Below, one piece after another: positions 22,244-28,343 of a stretch of 35,117 bases of DNA; position 1 is the first letter of the stretch, and each line of letters starts with the position of its first letter. The stretch comes from Candidatus Doudnabacteria bacterium RIFCSPHIGHO2_02_FULL_46_11. Lineage in GTDB: Bacteria; Patescibacteriota; Doudnabacteria; UBA920; 2-02-FULL-46-11. The stretch spans positions 11,348-46,464 of the forward strand of contig MFES01000003.1 in assembly GCA_001779955.1 (NCBI GenBank). Direction: 5' to 3'. The notes beneath the pieces were generated by a model. That model saw only the letters and a list, made by a program, of their open reading frames with translations. It made no database searches and was not told the DNA's origin. Position numbers and translations under genes: made by a program.

Positions 22244-22844
22244 CCCGCGAAATCCTTTCCGTCATATATCTGCCCTGGACTTTAACCAAAGATAAAACAG
22301 CAATCATAAGAACCAGGGCGGCCAGACCTAAAGCCCAACCAATTCTTTCTATGCGGTTGGCCCAGATTTCCCAAGCCGCTCCAGCGGCCAGACCTAAAAG
22401 TATAAGCAGACCGTTGTAAACCACGCCGGAAAAAAAGTTGTACGGTATAAAAACTCTCAAGGGCATTGATACGCTGCCGGCCAGTACCTGAGTTAGGGTG
22501 CCGATGCCTTGGGTAAATTTAATCATGACCAAAGTCTTGCGTCCGTGCTTGTTAAACAGCCATTCAACTTTCTTTATCAAAACTTCCGGCCAATGAAAAA
22601 CCCTTTGCAGCCGCTCAAACAGCTTCTTGCCGCCCAACCGGCCGACATAATAATAAAAAACGTCGGTGGCAATATCGGACAGGCTGCTTATGAGCCAGAT
22701 AACGTAACCGTTAAAAACGCCTACCCCGGCCAAAAAACCGCCGGCAATGGCGCCAACAGGACCGGCCAAGAGACATGCGGCCAAGATCGCCCAATAACCA
22801 TAGCTTTGTAAAAATATCAAAATGTTTTCTGGTAAAACCGACAT
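22236..22844 (-). CDS. DedA-family membrane protein (first of a tandem pair)
   Basis: 202 residues, polytopic. Begins ILIFLQSYGYWAILAACLLAGP, with re-entrant-type segments GAIAGGFLAGVGVFNGYVIW and the DedA core DVFYYYVGRLGGKKLFERL, followed by FNKHGRKTLVMIKFTQGIGTLTQVLAGSVSMP. The DedA/SNARE-associated family includes lipid-carrier flippases (for example undecaprenyl phosphate transport). It is clearly a paralogue of the gene just upstream (22844-23461), with the same order of motifs and length. It overlaps that gene by one base and rluD by 8 nt, so the three are one operon. Confidence 0.88.
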   Translation of the reverse strand: MSVLPENILIFLQSYGYWAILAACLLAGPVGAIAGGFLAGVGVFNGYVIWLISSLSDIATDVFYYYVGRLGGKKLFERLQRVFHWPEVLIKKVEWLFNKHGRKTLVMIKFTQGIGTLTQVLAGSVSMPLRVFIPYNFFSGVVYNGLLILLGLAAGAAWEIWANRIERIGWALGLAALVLMIAVLSLVKVQGRYMTERISRDD

Positions 22845-23461
22845 TAACTAGTTTTGTTATTTTCCGCTTCCAGCTTCGCCACATACTTTTGGAAAGCATA
22901 GAAGGTAAAAATGGCAAGCAATATCAATAAAATTAGTCCGGTCACCAGCCAGGCGCCGCTGGCGATGGCTTTTGCCCAAATATTCCAGGTAGCGCCGGCC
23001 AGCATGCCGATATAAATTAAAATTGAGGCCTTGACCGCTCCGGCCAAAAGATTGGCCGTGATAAAATAACGCCTGGGCATGCGGGCAATTCCAGCCATAA
23101 CCTGGGCCGTTAGGCCAAGCCCCTGCATAAACTTGACCATAACCACGGTCTTTCGCCCATGTTTATGGAATAACCATTCGACTTTTTCTATAAGCTTGCT
23201 CGGCCAATGGAAAAAATTCTGGAGTTTCTCAAATAATCGACGGCCGCCCCTACGCCCCACTTCGTAATAAAAAATGTCCGTACCAATGTCAACGCCCAAG
23301 GCTAGTAGCCAGACATAAACTGGATTGAAAACGTGAATACCCGCTAAAAATCCCGAAGATATTGCCCCAATCGGCCCCGACAGAATAATAACTATAGCCG
23401 CGGCCCAGTAGCCGTACTGCTGTAAAAAAGCAATTATGTCAGAAGATATGAAATCGGGCAT
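22844..23461 (-). CDS. DedA-family membrane protein (second of a tandem pair)
   Basis: 205 residues from ATG 23461 (a TTG at 23491 would add ten residues unlike the family). Motifs parallel the neighbour: FLQQYGYWAAAIVIILSGPIGA, GFLAGIHVFNPVYVW, DIFYYEVGRRGGRRLFEKL, HKHGRKTVVMVKFMQGLGLTAQVMAG, then three more membrane segments. Probably arose by tandem duplication. As in the partner, the conserved Arg of the DedA motif is in HKHGRKT and the helix entering after it. Role probably in lipid or lipid-carrier transport (family knowledge; the substrate here is unknown). Confidence 0.88.
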   Translation of the reverse strand: MPDFISSDIIAFLQQYGYWAAAIVIILSGPIGAISSGFLAGIHVFNPVYVWLLALGVDIGTDIFYYEVGRRGGRRLFEKLQNFFHWPSKLIEKVEWLFHKHGRKTVVMVKFMQGLGLTAQVMAGIARMPRRYFITANLLAGAVKASILIYIGMLAGATWNIWAKAIASGAWLVTGLILLILLAIFTFYAFQKYVAKLEAENNKTS

Positions 23462-23467
23462 ATTTAT

Positions 23468-23568
23468 AAAACTCCAAACTTCAACCCCCAAGCCTCAAGC
23501 TCTAACCTTCAATATCTGAAGTTTGAATTTTGAAGTTTTGTTGAAAATTGAAGTTTGAGGGTTTAGGA
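23468..23568. repeat. CTTCAA-type inverted repeat spacer
   Basis: Left arm has AACTCCAAACTTCAACCC-like units, right arm TTGAAGTTTTG and TTGAAGTTTGAGGG. It fills the spacer between trmD and the DedA pair. Same flanking units as at 9668-9825, 25637-25926 and 28228-28343, but without the GC-rich core. Confidence 0.7.
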
Positions 23569-24315
23569 TTATTGCTTAACAAGCAAATCTGGTCTATTCT
23601 TTTTGGTTTTGCTAAGCGACTGCTCATCGCGCCATTTTTGAATGGCAGCATGGTTTCCGGAAAGAAGCACTTTAGGCACGCGGTATTTTTTGCCTTTCCA
23701 TTCAAAAACTTCCGGTCGGGTATAGTGAGGGTGTTCAAGCAGACGAAGTTCTTTGGCCTGCCCCTGCACCAAAGTCGCGAAGCGAGTTTTTGGTGCGAGG
23801 GAAAACGACTCGTGCAAAATTGATTCTTCCTTGCCCACCACCCCAGGCACTTGCCTTGAGACCGCATCAAGCAAAACTAAAGCCGGTAATTCTCCGCCGG
23901 TCAAAACATAGTCTCCAATCGAAATTTCCTCGTCAACTAATTTTTCAACCCTGGCGTCAAAACCTTCGTAGCGCCCGCAAAGCAAAACCAAGCGATCATA
24001 TTTCTTTGCCAAGCCTTCAACCTTCCTTTGGGTCAATAGCTTGCCCTGCGGATTAAAATTTATGATTCTAGTTTTTTTGTTTTTGCGCGGAACTAATTTT
24101 TTTAAAACGCGGGCGGCAATATCAACTTTTAAAACCATGCCCGCTCCGCCGCCATAAGGACGATCATCCACGGTTTTATGGGGGTCTGTCGCCCAATCGC
24201 GCAAATTCCAAACATTAACATCCAAAAGTTCCTTGCCTTGCGCTCGCGCGAGCAGGCTGGAGTTAAGATATGAATCAAATGCTTCCGGTAAAATAGTGAT
24301 AATATCAAACTTCAT
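23569..24315 (-). CDS. trmD: tRNA (guanine-N1)-methyltransferase TrmD with repeat-encoded insertion
   Basis: TrmD makes m1G37 in tRNAs and prevents +1 frameshifting. 248 residues. Family motifs: FDIITILPEAFDSYLNSSLL, DDRPYGGGAGMVLK (SAM/tRNA knot), LLCGRYEGFD (residues 111-120), IGDYVLTGGELPALVLLDA and LLEHPHYTRPEVF. The loop before LLEHPHYTRP normally contains xDSF plus two or three residues; here it is HESFS followed by about 17 extra residues encoded by a palindrome (23766-23796). The catalytic Asp of that loop appears as Glu169, which may be a lineage variant. The rest is intact, so the enzyme is presumably active. Confidence 0.94.
   Translation of the reverse strand: MKFDIITILPEAFDSYLNSSLLARAQGKELLDVNVWNLRDWATDPHKTVDDRPYGGGAGMVLKVDIAARVLKKLVPRKNKKTRIINFNPQGKLLTQRKVEGLAKKYDRLVLLCGRYEGFDARVEKLVDEEISIGDYVLTGGELPALVLLDAVSRQVPGVVGKEESILHESFSLAPKTRFATLVQGQAKELRLLEHPHYTRPEVFEWKGKKYRVPKVLLSGNHAAIQKWRDEQSLSKTKKNRPDLLVKQ
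23766..23796. repeat. Palindromic insert in trmD
   Basis: GCACCAAA (23766-23773) pairs with TTTGGTGC (23789-23796); within it TCGC-GAA-GCGA forms a second stem. It is read in frame in the TrmD active-site loop. Confidence 0.7.
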
Positions 24316-24381
24316 AAAAAATAATCCAAAATTTATTTCCGAAATTAATCACTTTTGGATTTCAATTTTGATTTTTGATTT
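24316..24381. repeat. A/T-rich spacer with inverted repeat
   Basis: AATCCAAAA and TTTTGGATT form an inverted repeat across the spacer, followed by TTTTGATTTTTGATTTTTAA units of the kind also seen at 27580-27610 and in tsaD. No promoter is clear. Confidence 0.55.
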
Positions 24382-25632
24382 TTAATTTTCTCGTGTTATA
24401 TCGGCGCCGATGGCCTTGAGCCTTTCCTCGATTTTCTCATAGCCGCGGTCAATATGATCAATGCCGGAAATAACCGTTTGGCCTTCAGCTACCAAGGCCG
24501 CAACAAGCAGGGCCATACCCGCGCGGATATCATAACTTGTTACTTCCGTACCATGCAAAGGCGTGGGCCCGATTATCAAAGCTCGGTGCGGATCCATGAT
24601 TACGGCATTGGCGCCCATCTTATAAAGCTCGGCCAAATAACTTTGCCTGCCTTCATAAAGCCAATCATGAATCATGCTAGCCCCTTCGGACTGCGCGGCC
24701 AGCACGGCCAAAGGCGGCAGAAAGTCGCTGTTGAGCTTTGGATAAAGCCCGGATTGCAAACGCGAGGCTTTATAGGGCTCAAGCGGAGGCAAAATGTGCA
24801 GGCTGTCTTTTTCAATTTTATAATTTATATTCATTTTATTCATCTGCAATAAAAGCGCGTTTAAAGTCTCCGGATTAATGTCTCGGATAATTAAATCGCT
24901 ATGAGTGGCAGCGGCTACGGCCACAAAACTGGCAACCTCAATATCCTCGGGAATAACTGCGTGCTCTACGCTTTTGAGGGAAGTTGAACCAGTTACTTTT
25001 AGCGTGGTGCTCCCGATACCCTCAATTTGCACCCCGGCCTTAACCAAAAATTTGCAAAGGGACTCAACGTGAGGTTCCATCGCGACCAAATGCATAGTGG
25101 TAACGGCATCTATACCGGCGGCATAAATCAAAAGATTCTCGGTGGCGGTAACGCTCGGCTCGTCCATGATAAAATCGCCGCCGAGGTGTTTGCCAGCCTT
25201 AAAATTAAGCGTGCCCTTTTCCGAAACCTCCACGCCAAGAGCCTTAAAGGAATTGATATGCGCATCAAGGGGCCGGGCGCCGATTTTATCTCCTCCCGGA
25301 TGCGGCAAAGTGGCTTCGCCGAACCTTGCCAGAAGGGGCCCGGCAAATAATATGGAGGACCTAAGCGCGCGGGCTTGTTCGGTCAGCGGCTTATTTATAA
25401 TACCTTGGCTTTTAAGCAAAAGCTCGTGCTTACCGATCCATTCAAAACCGCCGCCCAGATACTGAAAAATATCAAGCGTGGTATCAACATCCTTGATGCG
25501 CGGAACATTTATAAGCCGGGCCTCGGGCACAAGAACTGAAGCGGCAATTAACGGCAAAACCGCGTTCTTGGAGCCGCTAATTTTAACTTCGCCCGATAAT
25601 GGCTGGCCCCCGTTTATAATGAATTTAGACAT
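24382..25632 (-). CDS. murA: UDP-N-acetylglucosamine 1-carboxyvinyltransferase with Asp at the active-site Cys position
   Basis: MurA transfers enolpyruvate from PEP to UDP-GlcNAc, the first committed step of peptidoglycan synthesis. 416 residues, normal size. Motifs: GEVKISGSKNAVLPLIAAS (Lys22 and Asn23), RSSILFAGPLLARFG, LPHPGGDKIGARPLD, SDFLPPLAVL and IDHIDRGYEKIEERL. Residue 115, the Cys that fosfomycin alkylates in the Escherichia coli enzyme (PGGCxIGxRP), is Asp here (PGGDKIGARP), the natural change known from mycobacterial and chlamydial MurA. The enzyme should work and be intrinsically insensitive to fosfomycin. Separated from trmD by A/T-rich repeats and from khpA by a 556-bp repeat-filled spacer. 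Confidence 0.96.
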   Translation of the reverse strand: MSKFIINGGQPLSGEVKISGSKNAVLPLIAASVLVPEARLINVPRIKDVDTTLDIFQYLGGGFEWIGKHELLLKSQGIINKPLTEQARALRSSILFAGPLLARFGEATLPHPGGDKIGARPLDAHINSFKALGVEVSEKGTLNFKAGKHLGGDFIMDEPSVTATENLLIYAAGIDAVTTMHLVAMEPHVESLCKFLVKAGVQIEGIGSTTLKVTGSTSLKSVEHAVIPEDIEVASFVAVAAATHSDLIIRDINPETLNALLLQMNKMNINYKIEKDSLHILPPLEPYKASRLQSGLYPKLNSDFLPPLAVLAAQSEGASMIHDWLYEGRQSYLAELYKMGANAVIMDPHRALIIGPTPLHGTEVTSYDIRAGMALLVAALVAEGQTVISGIDHIDRGYEKIEERLKAIGADITREN

Positions 25633-25636
25633 AGAC

Positions 25637-25926
25637 TCTTAAACTTCAATCCTCAATCTTCAACCCTCAAGCAATCTTCCTGCCTGCGCCGAGGCTTCCT
25701 CCTTCGCCCCCTCCTCCGCTAAAGCTGGGCGGGCAGGCAAGGCTTCGGAGGACAGGTCGGCAGGCAGGCAAACTTCAATTATCAATTCCGGAATTGCCAG
25801 CCCGCTTGGGCTCCCGCCTGACTTCGAAAAGACGAAGTCTTGTCGGGCAGGTCGTCCAGGCGAAGTCTGGCGGGGGGTTTGAGGCTTGAAGTTTTAATGG
25901 AGTTTGAGTGTTGAAGTTTGGAGTTT
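25637..25926. repeat. Large CTTCAA-type inverted repeat with nested GC hairpins upstream of murA
   Basis: Outer arms are TTCAATCCTCAATC-like and TTGAGTGTTGAAG-like. It contains the same AATTGCCAGCCCGCTTGG ... TCCAGGCGAAGTCTGG core as 9668-9825 plus two additional hairpin modules (CCTGCCTGC...GGCAGGCAGG and GACTTCG...CGAAGTC). It looks like repeats inserted into repeats. No gene seen. Confidence 0.75.
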
Positions 25927-25960
25927 TTGCCTTCCTATTTTATCACTTACTATACTAAAA

Positions 25961-25990
25961 CAAAACCGCCCTTATTATGTGACGGTTTTG
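25961..25990 (-). terminator. Terminator downstream of khpA
   Basis: CAAAACCGCC / GACGGTTTTG stem with a 10-nt centre; on the minus strand it is followed by TTTTAGT. It follows khpA after the element at 26045-26187. A further palindrome with TACTAAA/TTTTAGTA arms lies at about 25996-26026. Confidence 0.7.
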
Positions 25991-26044
25991 CCTGCCCCGT
26001 ACTAAAGCGCTGGCTTTTAGTACTGGGGTTTAGGTGCAAATTTA

Positions 26045-26187
26045 CCCGGACACCACAACAGCCATAAATTTTTTCGTAATTTGGTGTGACTTAACTAGAT
26101 TTTGCTATATAACCAGCCGACTTATTACCTGTGATTGCTAAACAAAAATTTATCGGACTGGAACACTATGGGTGTTTGGTGTACGGG
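26045..26187. mobile_element. 143-bp element at the khpA stop codon (type 3, copy a)
   Basis: Starts CCCGGACACCACAACAGCC and ends GGGTGTTTGGTGTACGGG (imperfect inverted termini). Flanks are TTTA (26041-26044) and CTTA (26188-26191), a target duplication with one difference; CTTA contains the khpA stop codon. Ends and length match the tandem copies at 26765-26903 and 26908-27046. No coding potential. Confidence 0.7.
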
Positions 26188-26188
26188 C

Positions 26189-26539
26189 TTAGAGATTTAT
26201 ATCCAAAGGATCGCCGGATTCTTCGTTGCTTTCTTCTCTGCGCGGAGCTTCCTGCTGATCTCGCTGTGGCCGCGTACCGTGCTCTCTTTCCGGCTCGTAA
26301 ATCTTCAGGTTGACGCGAGCTCGGTTCTTGGCGCCGACAATACGAAGCAGGGTGCGAAGAGCTTTGGCGGTCTGGCCGTTGCGGCCGATAACCTGACCAA
26401 AGTCCTGTGGATTGAGGAAAAGGGTGATAAGCACGCCCATCTCATCAACCTTGCGCTCGGTGCGAACATCCTCCGGATGGTCAACTAAGGCCTTGACCGT
26501 ATACTCGATGAACTGCTGATCGTTTTCCGTTTCTGCCAT
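26189..26539 (-). CDS. khpA: KhpA-type KH-domain RNA-binding protein
   Basis: 116 residues. A single KH domain of the KhpA (YlqC/UPF0109) type: QFIEYTVKALVDHPEDVRTE, then the RNA-binding GXXG loop in VIGRNGQTAKALRTLLRIVG. After it comes a basic, then acidic tail (EREHGTRPQRDQQEAPRREE), longer than the about 80-residue family norm. KhpA, alone or with KhpB/Jag, binds small RNAs and mRNAs affecting cell division. Its usual operon partner rpsP is directly upstream. The start codon ATG 26539 lies in the duplicated target TATG of a 141-bp element; a second copy of that ATG is at 26682-26684. A palindromic element adjoins the stop codon. Confidence 0.92.
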   Translation of the reverse strand: MAETENDQQFIEYTVKALVDHPEDVRTERKVDEMGVLITLFLNPQDFGQVIGRNGQTAKALRTLLRIVGAKNRARVNLKIYEPEREHGTRPQRDQQEAPRREESNEESGDPLDINL

Positions 26540-26540
26540 A

Positions 26541-26681
26541 CCCTGTATATCAACCTCGATAATCTTAATGTCTTATAGTTCGACTTGAGATACGAGGTTA
26601 TGATTCTATTCCTACTTATGCCCGTGTAACGTTCGCTAGCCTTTAAGATTAAAGGAGAACTATCGAGGTTGCATAACGGGG
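26541..26681. mobile_element. 141-bp start-codon element upstream of khpA (type 2, copy a)
   Basis: Starts CCCTGTATATCAACCTCGAT and ends ATCGAGGTTGCATAACGGGG. Flanked by CATA at 26537-26540 and 26682-26685, an exact 4-bp duplication containing the khpA start codon. Similar in length and ends to the 142-bp nested copy at 30826-30967. Confidence 0.85.
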
Positions 26682-26764
26682 CATATCTTCTAAATGTTGC
26701 TTTTTAAGGACCTTCGACTAGATGGTCTCATTTCTAAAATATCACTAAACAGATTTTTCTTCAA

Positions 26765-26903
26765 CCCGCACACCATAACCGCAATATTGCTCTTCTTAAA
26801 CCATCATAGGTAATAAAATCTTGGTTAGCATAACGGATATTACAGTAATCATCGTTACACAATATCGCAATAGGTACAGGTTTATTGCGGTTTGGTGTCT
26901 GGG
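26765..26903. mobile_element. 139-bp element downstream of rpsP (type 3, copy b)
   Basis: Starts CCCGCACACCATAACCGC and ends GCGGTTTGGTGTCTGGG. Flanked by TCAA at 26761-26764 and 26904-26907. Directly adjoins copy c. It has the same length as copy c (139 bp) and shares ends and an internal TAGGTAAT motif. Confidence 0.85.
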
Positions 26904-26907
26904 TCAA

Positions 26908-27046
26908 CCCGGTACACCACAACTGCAATATCGCTTTACTATAAATCGTCGTAGGTAATGCTAGAACTTATTTCGAGAATTTACGCTAACATGAGCTATT
27001 ATCAATGGCGCAATAGGTACAGATTTATTGCTGTTTGGTGTCCGGG
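26908..27046. mobile_element. 139-bp element that supplies the rpsP stop codon (type 3, copy c)
   Basis: Starts CCCGGTACACCACAACTGC and ends GCTGTTTGGTGTCCGGG. Flanked by TCAA at 26904-26907 and 27047-27050. Its right terminus encodes the last residues (PDTKQQ) and the stop of ribosomal protein S16. With copies b and a it explains most of the spacer 26540-27024; no gene is seen there. Confidence 0.85.
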
Positions 27047-27441
27047 TCAACCGCTGGGGTCTCCTCCGGGGCGGGTGTTTGCTCCGCCGGAGCGGCTTCT
27101 GCAACCGGTCCGCCAGCTGGCGGATTAGTAGCTGCGGCGGGCGTAGCGGCTTCGGCTGGCTTCTCTGATTTCTTTGGCCTCCAAGCTTTAACTTTTACGC
27201 CCTCCTTCACAACTTTATTGGTTACAAACAAATTGTGAACGGTCGCACTGACTTCTACGTTCTGGCCAAGCCAATACTCAAGGCGGGCCTGATCGGAAAT
27301 CTTAAATTCTTTATTGCGCGGGTTATAGTTGCCCAGAATTTCCAGGAACTTCTTTGACGCGGCTTTTGTCTTCTGCGCCAGCACGATGCGGAATTGCGGC
27401 TGATGCTTCTTGCCTATTCTTTGCAGACGGATAATTAACAT
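27025..27441 (-). CDS. rpsP: 30S ribosomal protein S16 with element-derived C-terminus
   Basis: 138 residues, of which the first about 82 are S16 proper (MLIIRLQRIGKKHQPQFRIV, LGNYNPRNKEF, ARLEYWLGQNVEVSATVHNL). The rest is a Pro/Ala-rich low-complexity tail (PAEAATPAAATNPPAGG), longer than in most bacteria. The last residues after PAV (DPDTKQQ) and the stop are encoded by the end of a 139-bp inverted-repeat element. Deleting both tandem elements with one copy of each TCAA repeat gives an in-frame ending AVEEKSV and a stop. Start at ATG 27441; promoter at 27482-27511. Confidence 0.95.
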   Translation of the reverse strand: MLIIRLQRIGKKHQPQFRIVLAQKTKAASKKFLEILGNYNPRNKEFKISDQARLEYWLGQNVEVSATVHNLFVTNKVVKEGVKVKAWRPKKSEKPAEAATPAAATNPPAGGPVAEAAPAEQTPAPEETPAVDPDTKQQ

Positions 27442-27481
27442 ACTTAATTTGATAGACTTAATACTTCTAAAATGCTTGATT

Positions 27482-27511
27482 ATATTACAGAAATATCAAA
27501 GGGTTTGTCAA
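27482..27511 (-). promoter_or_regulatory. rpsP promoter
   Basis: Minus strand TTGACA (27506-27511), 18-nt spacer, TAATAT (27482-27487); an overlapping TATAAT (27479-27484) gives a spacing of 21, which is too long. The leader is about 35 nt. Confidence 0.6.
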
Positions 27512-27539
27512 TCAGCTCCTTAAATCAACTTTCAGAAGG

Positions 27540-27610
27540 TAAAAGTAAAAATTCATTTCAAAACTTTTAAATTTTTTAATTGTAATTTTGATTTTTGATT
27601 TTTGATTTTT
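27540..27610. repeat. A/T-rich GATTTTT spacer repeat
   Basis: Tandem TTTTTGATTTTTGA units before the DedA gene stop, of the same type as at 13037-13152 and 24360-24381 and inside tsaD and smc. Confidence 0.6.
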
Positions 27611-28220
27611 AATTTACTCGGATGTGCCGCCAAATATACCAGACCAAACTTAAAACTATAAGAATGGCGATAGCCACGTCAAAACCGCGCAACTGTTCGT
27701 GCAGGCTTTCCCAATGAGCGCCAAGCTTCATTCCTAAAAAAGCTAAAATATAAGACCAAATAAAAGATCCGACAAAAGCCGCGAGTGTAAAAGACCAAAA
27801 CGGGGTTTTAGCTATGCCGGCCGGCACCGAAATATAGGTGCGGACAATCGGCAGCATACGGCCGATAAATGTGCTCCAGGCGCCGTATTTTTTGAAAAAT
27901 CCGTCAGCCTTGTCCAGATCACTCTTTGATATGAAAACATAATGGCCATACCGTTCGACCAAAGGCCGCCCGCCCTTGAGAGCAATAAAATAAATAACCC
28001 ACGACCCCAAAACTGAACCGATTGCGCCGGAAAGAGCAGCGCCAAAAAGAGTAAACCTGCCCTCGTGAACCAAAAAACCGGCAAAGGGCATGATTATTTC
28101 ACTTGGCAAAGGTATGGCGGCAGATTCGATGGCCATCAATACGGCAATGCCAATGTAACCAGCGGCGGAGATGGTATTGGTTACAAAATTTATTATTGGC
28201 GATAAAATAGTTTCCAACAT
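27609..28220 (-). CDS. DedA-family membrane protein (third copy)
   Basis: 203 residues, polytopic. Typical DedA features: GYIGIAVLMAIESAAIPLPSEIIMPFAGFL (re-entrant hairpin with acidic and Pro residues), GSVLGSWVIYFIALKGGRPLVERYG, FIGRMLPIVRTYISVPAGIAK with the conserved GR and R-x-x-x-x-P residues, and membrane segments near the C-terminus. It is closer to the canonical DedA/YqjA type than the tandem pair at 22236-23461, which lack the E-x-x-x-P segment. Family knowledge points to undecaprenyl-phosphate or phospholipid flipping. It lies between rpsP and smc on the same strand, flanked by repeat spacers on both sides. Confidence 0.93.
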   Translation of the reverse strand: MLETILSPIINFVTNTISAAGYIGIAVLMAIESAAIPLPSEIIMPFAGFLVHEGRFTLFGAALSGAIGSVLGSWVIYFIALKGGRPLVERYGHYVFISKSDLDKADGFFKKYGAWSTFIGRMLPIVRTYISVPAGIAKTPFWSFTLAAFVGSFIWSYILAFLGMKLGAHWESLHEQLRGFDVAIAILIVLSLVWYIWRHIRVN

Positions 28221-28227
28221 AAATTTT

Positions 28228-28343
28228 AATCCTCAAAACTCAAACTTCAATCCTCAATAAAACTTCAAACACCAAGCTTCAGTTCTGGACTTGAGATTTG
28301 ATCATTGAGGGTTCCTGGAGGCTCGAGAGTTGAAGTTTGAAGT
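28228..28343. repeat. CTTCAA-type inverted repeat between smc and the DedA gene
   Basis: AAACTTCAATCCTCAATAA-like units on the left and GAGAGTTGAAGTTTGAAG on the right. It fills the spacer. Related to 9668-9825, 23468-23568 and 25637-25926. Confidence 0.7.

Noticed and set aside
26131..26488. Plus-strand ORFs of 60 and 117 codons
   Set aside because: They are antisense to khpA, whose KH motif and start are clear.
26541..27046. Integron attC sites or a CRISPR array
   Set aside because: The tandem inverted elements are 139 bp with TCAA between them, lack the GTTRRRY/RYYYAAC core pair and have no short regular repeat-spacer pattern. No cas or integrase gene is present.
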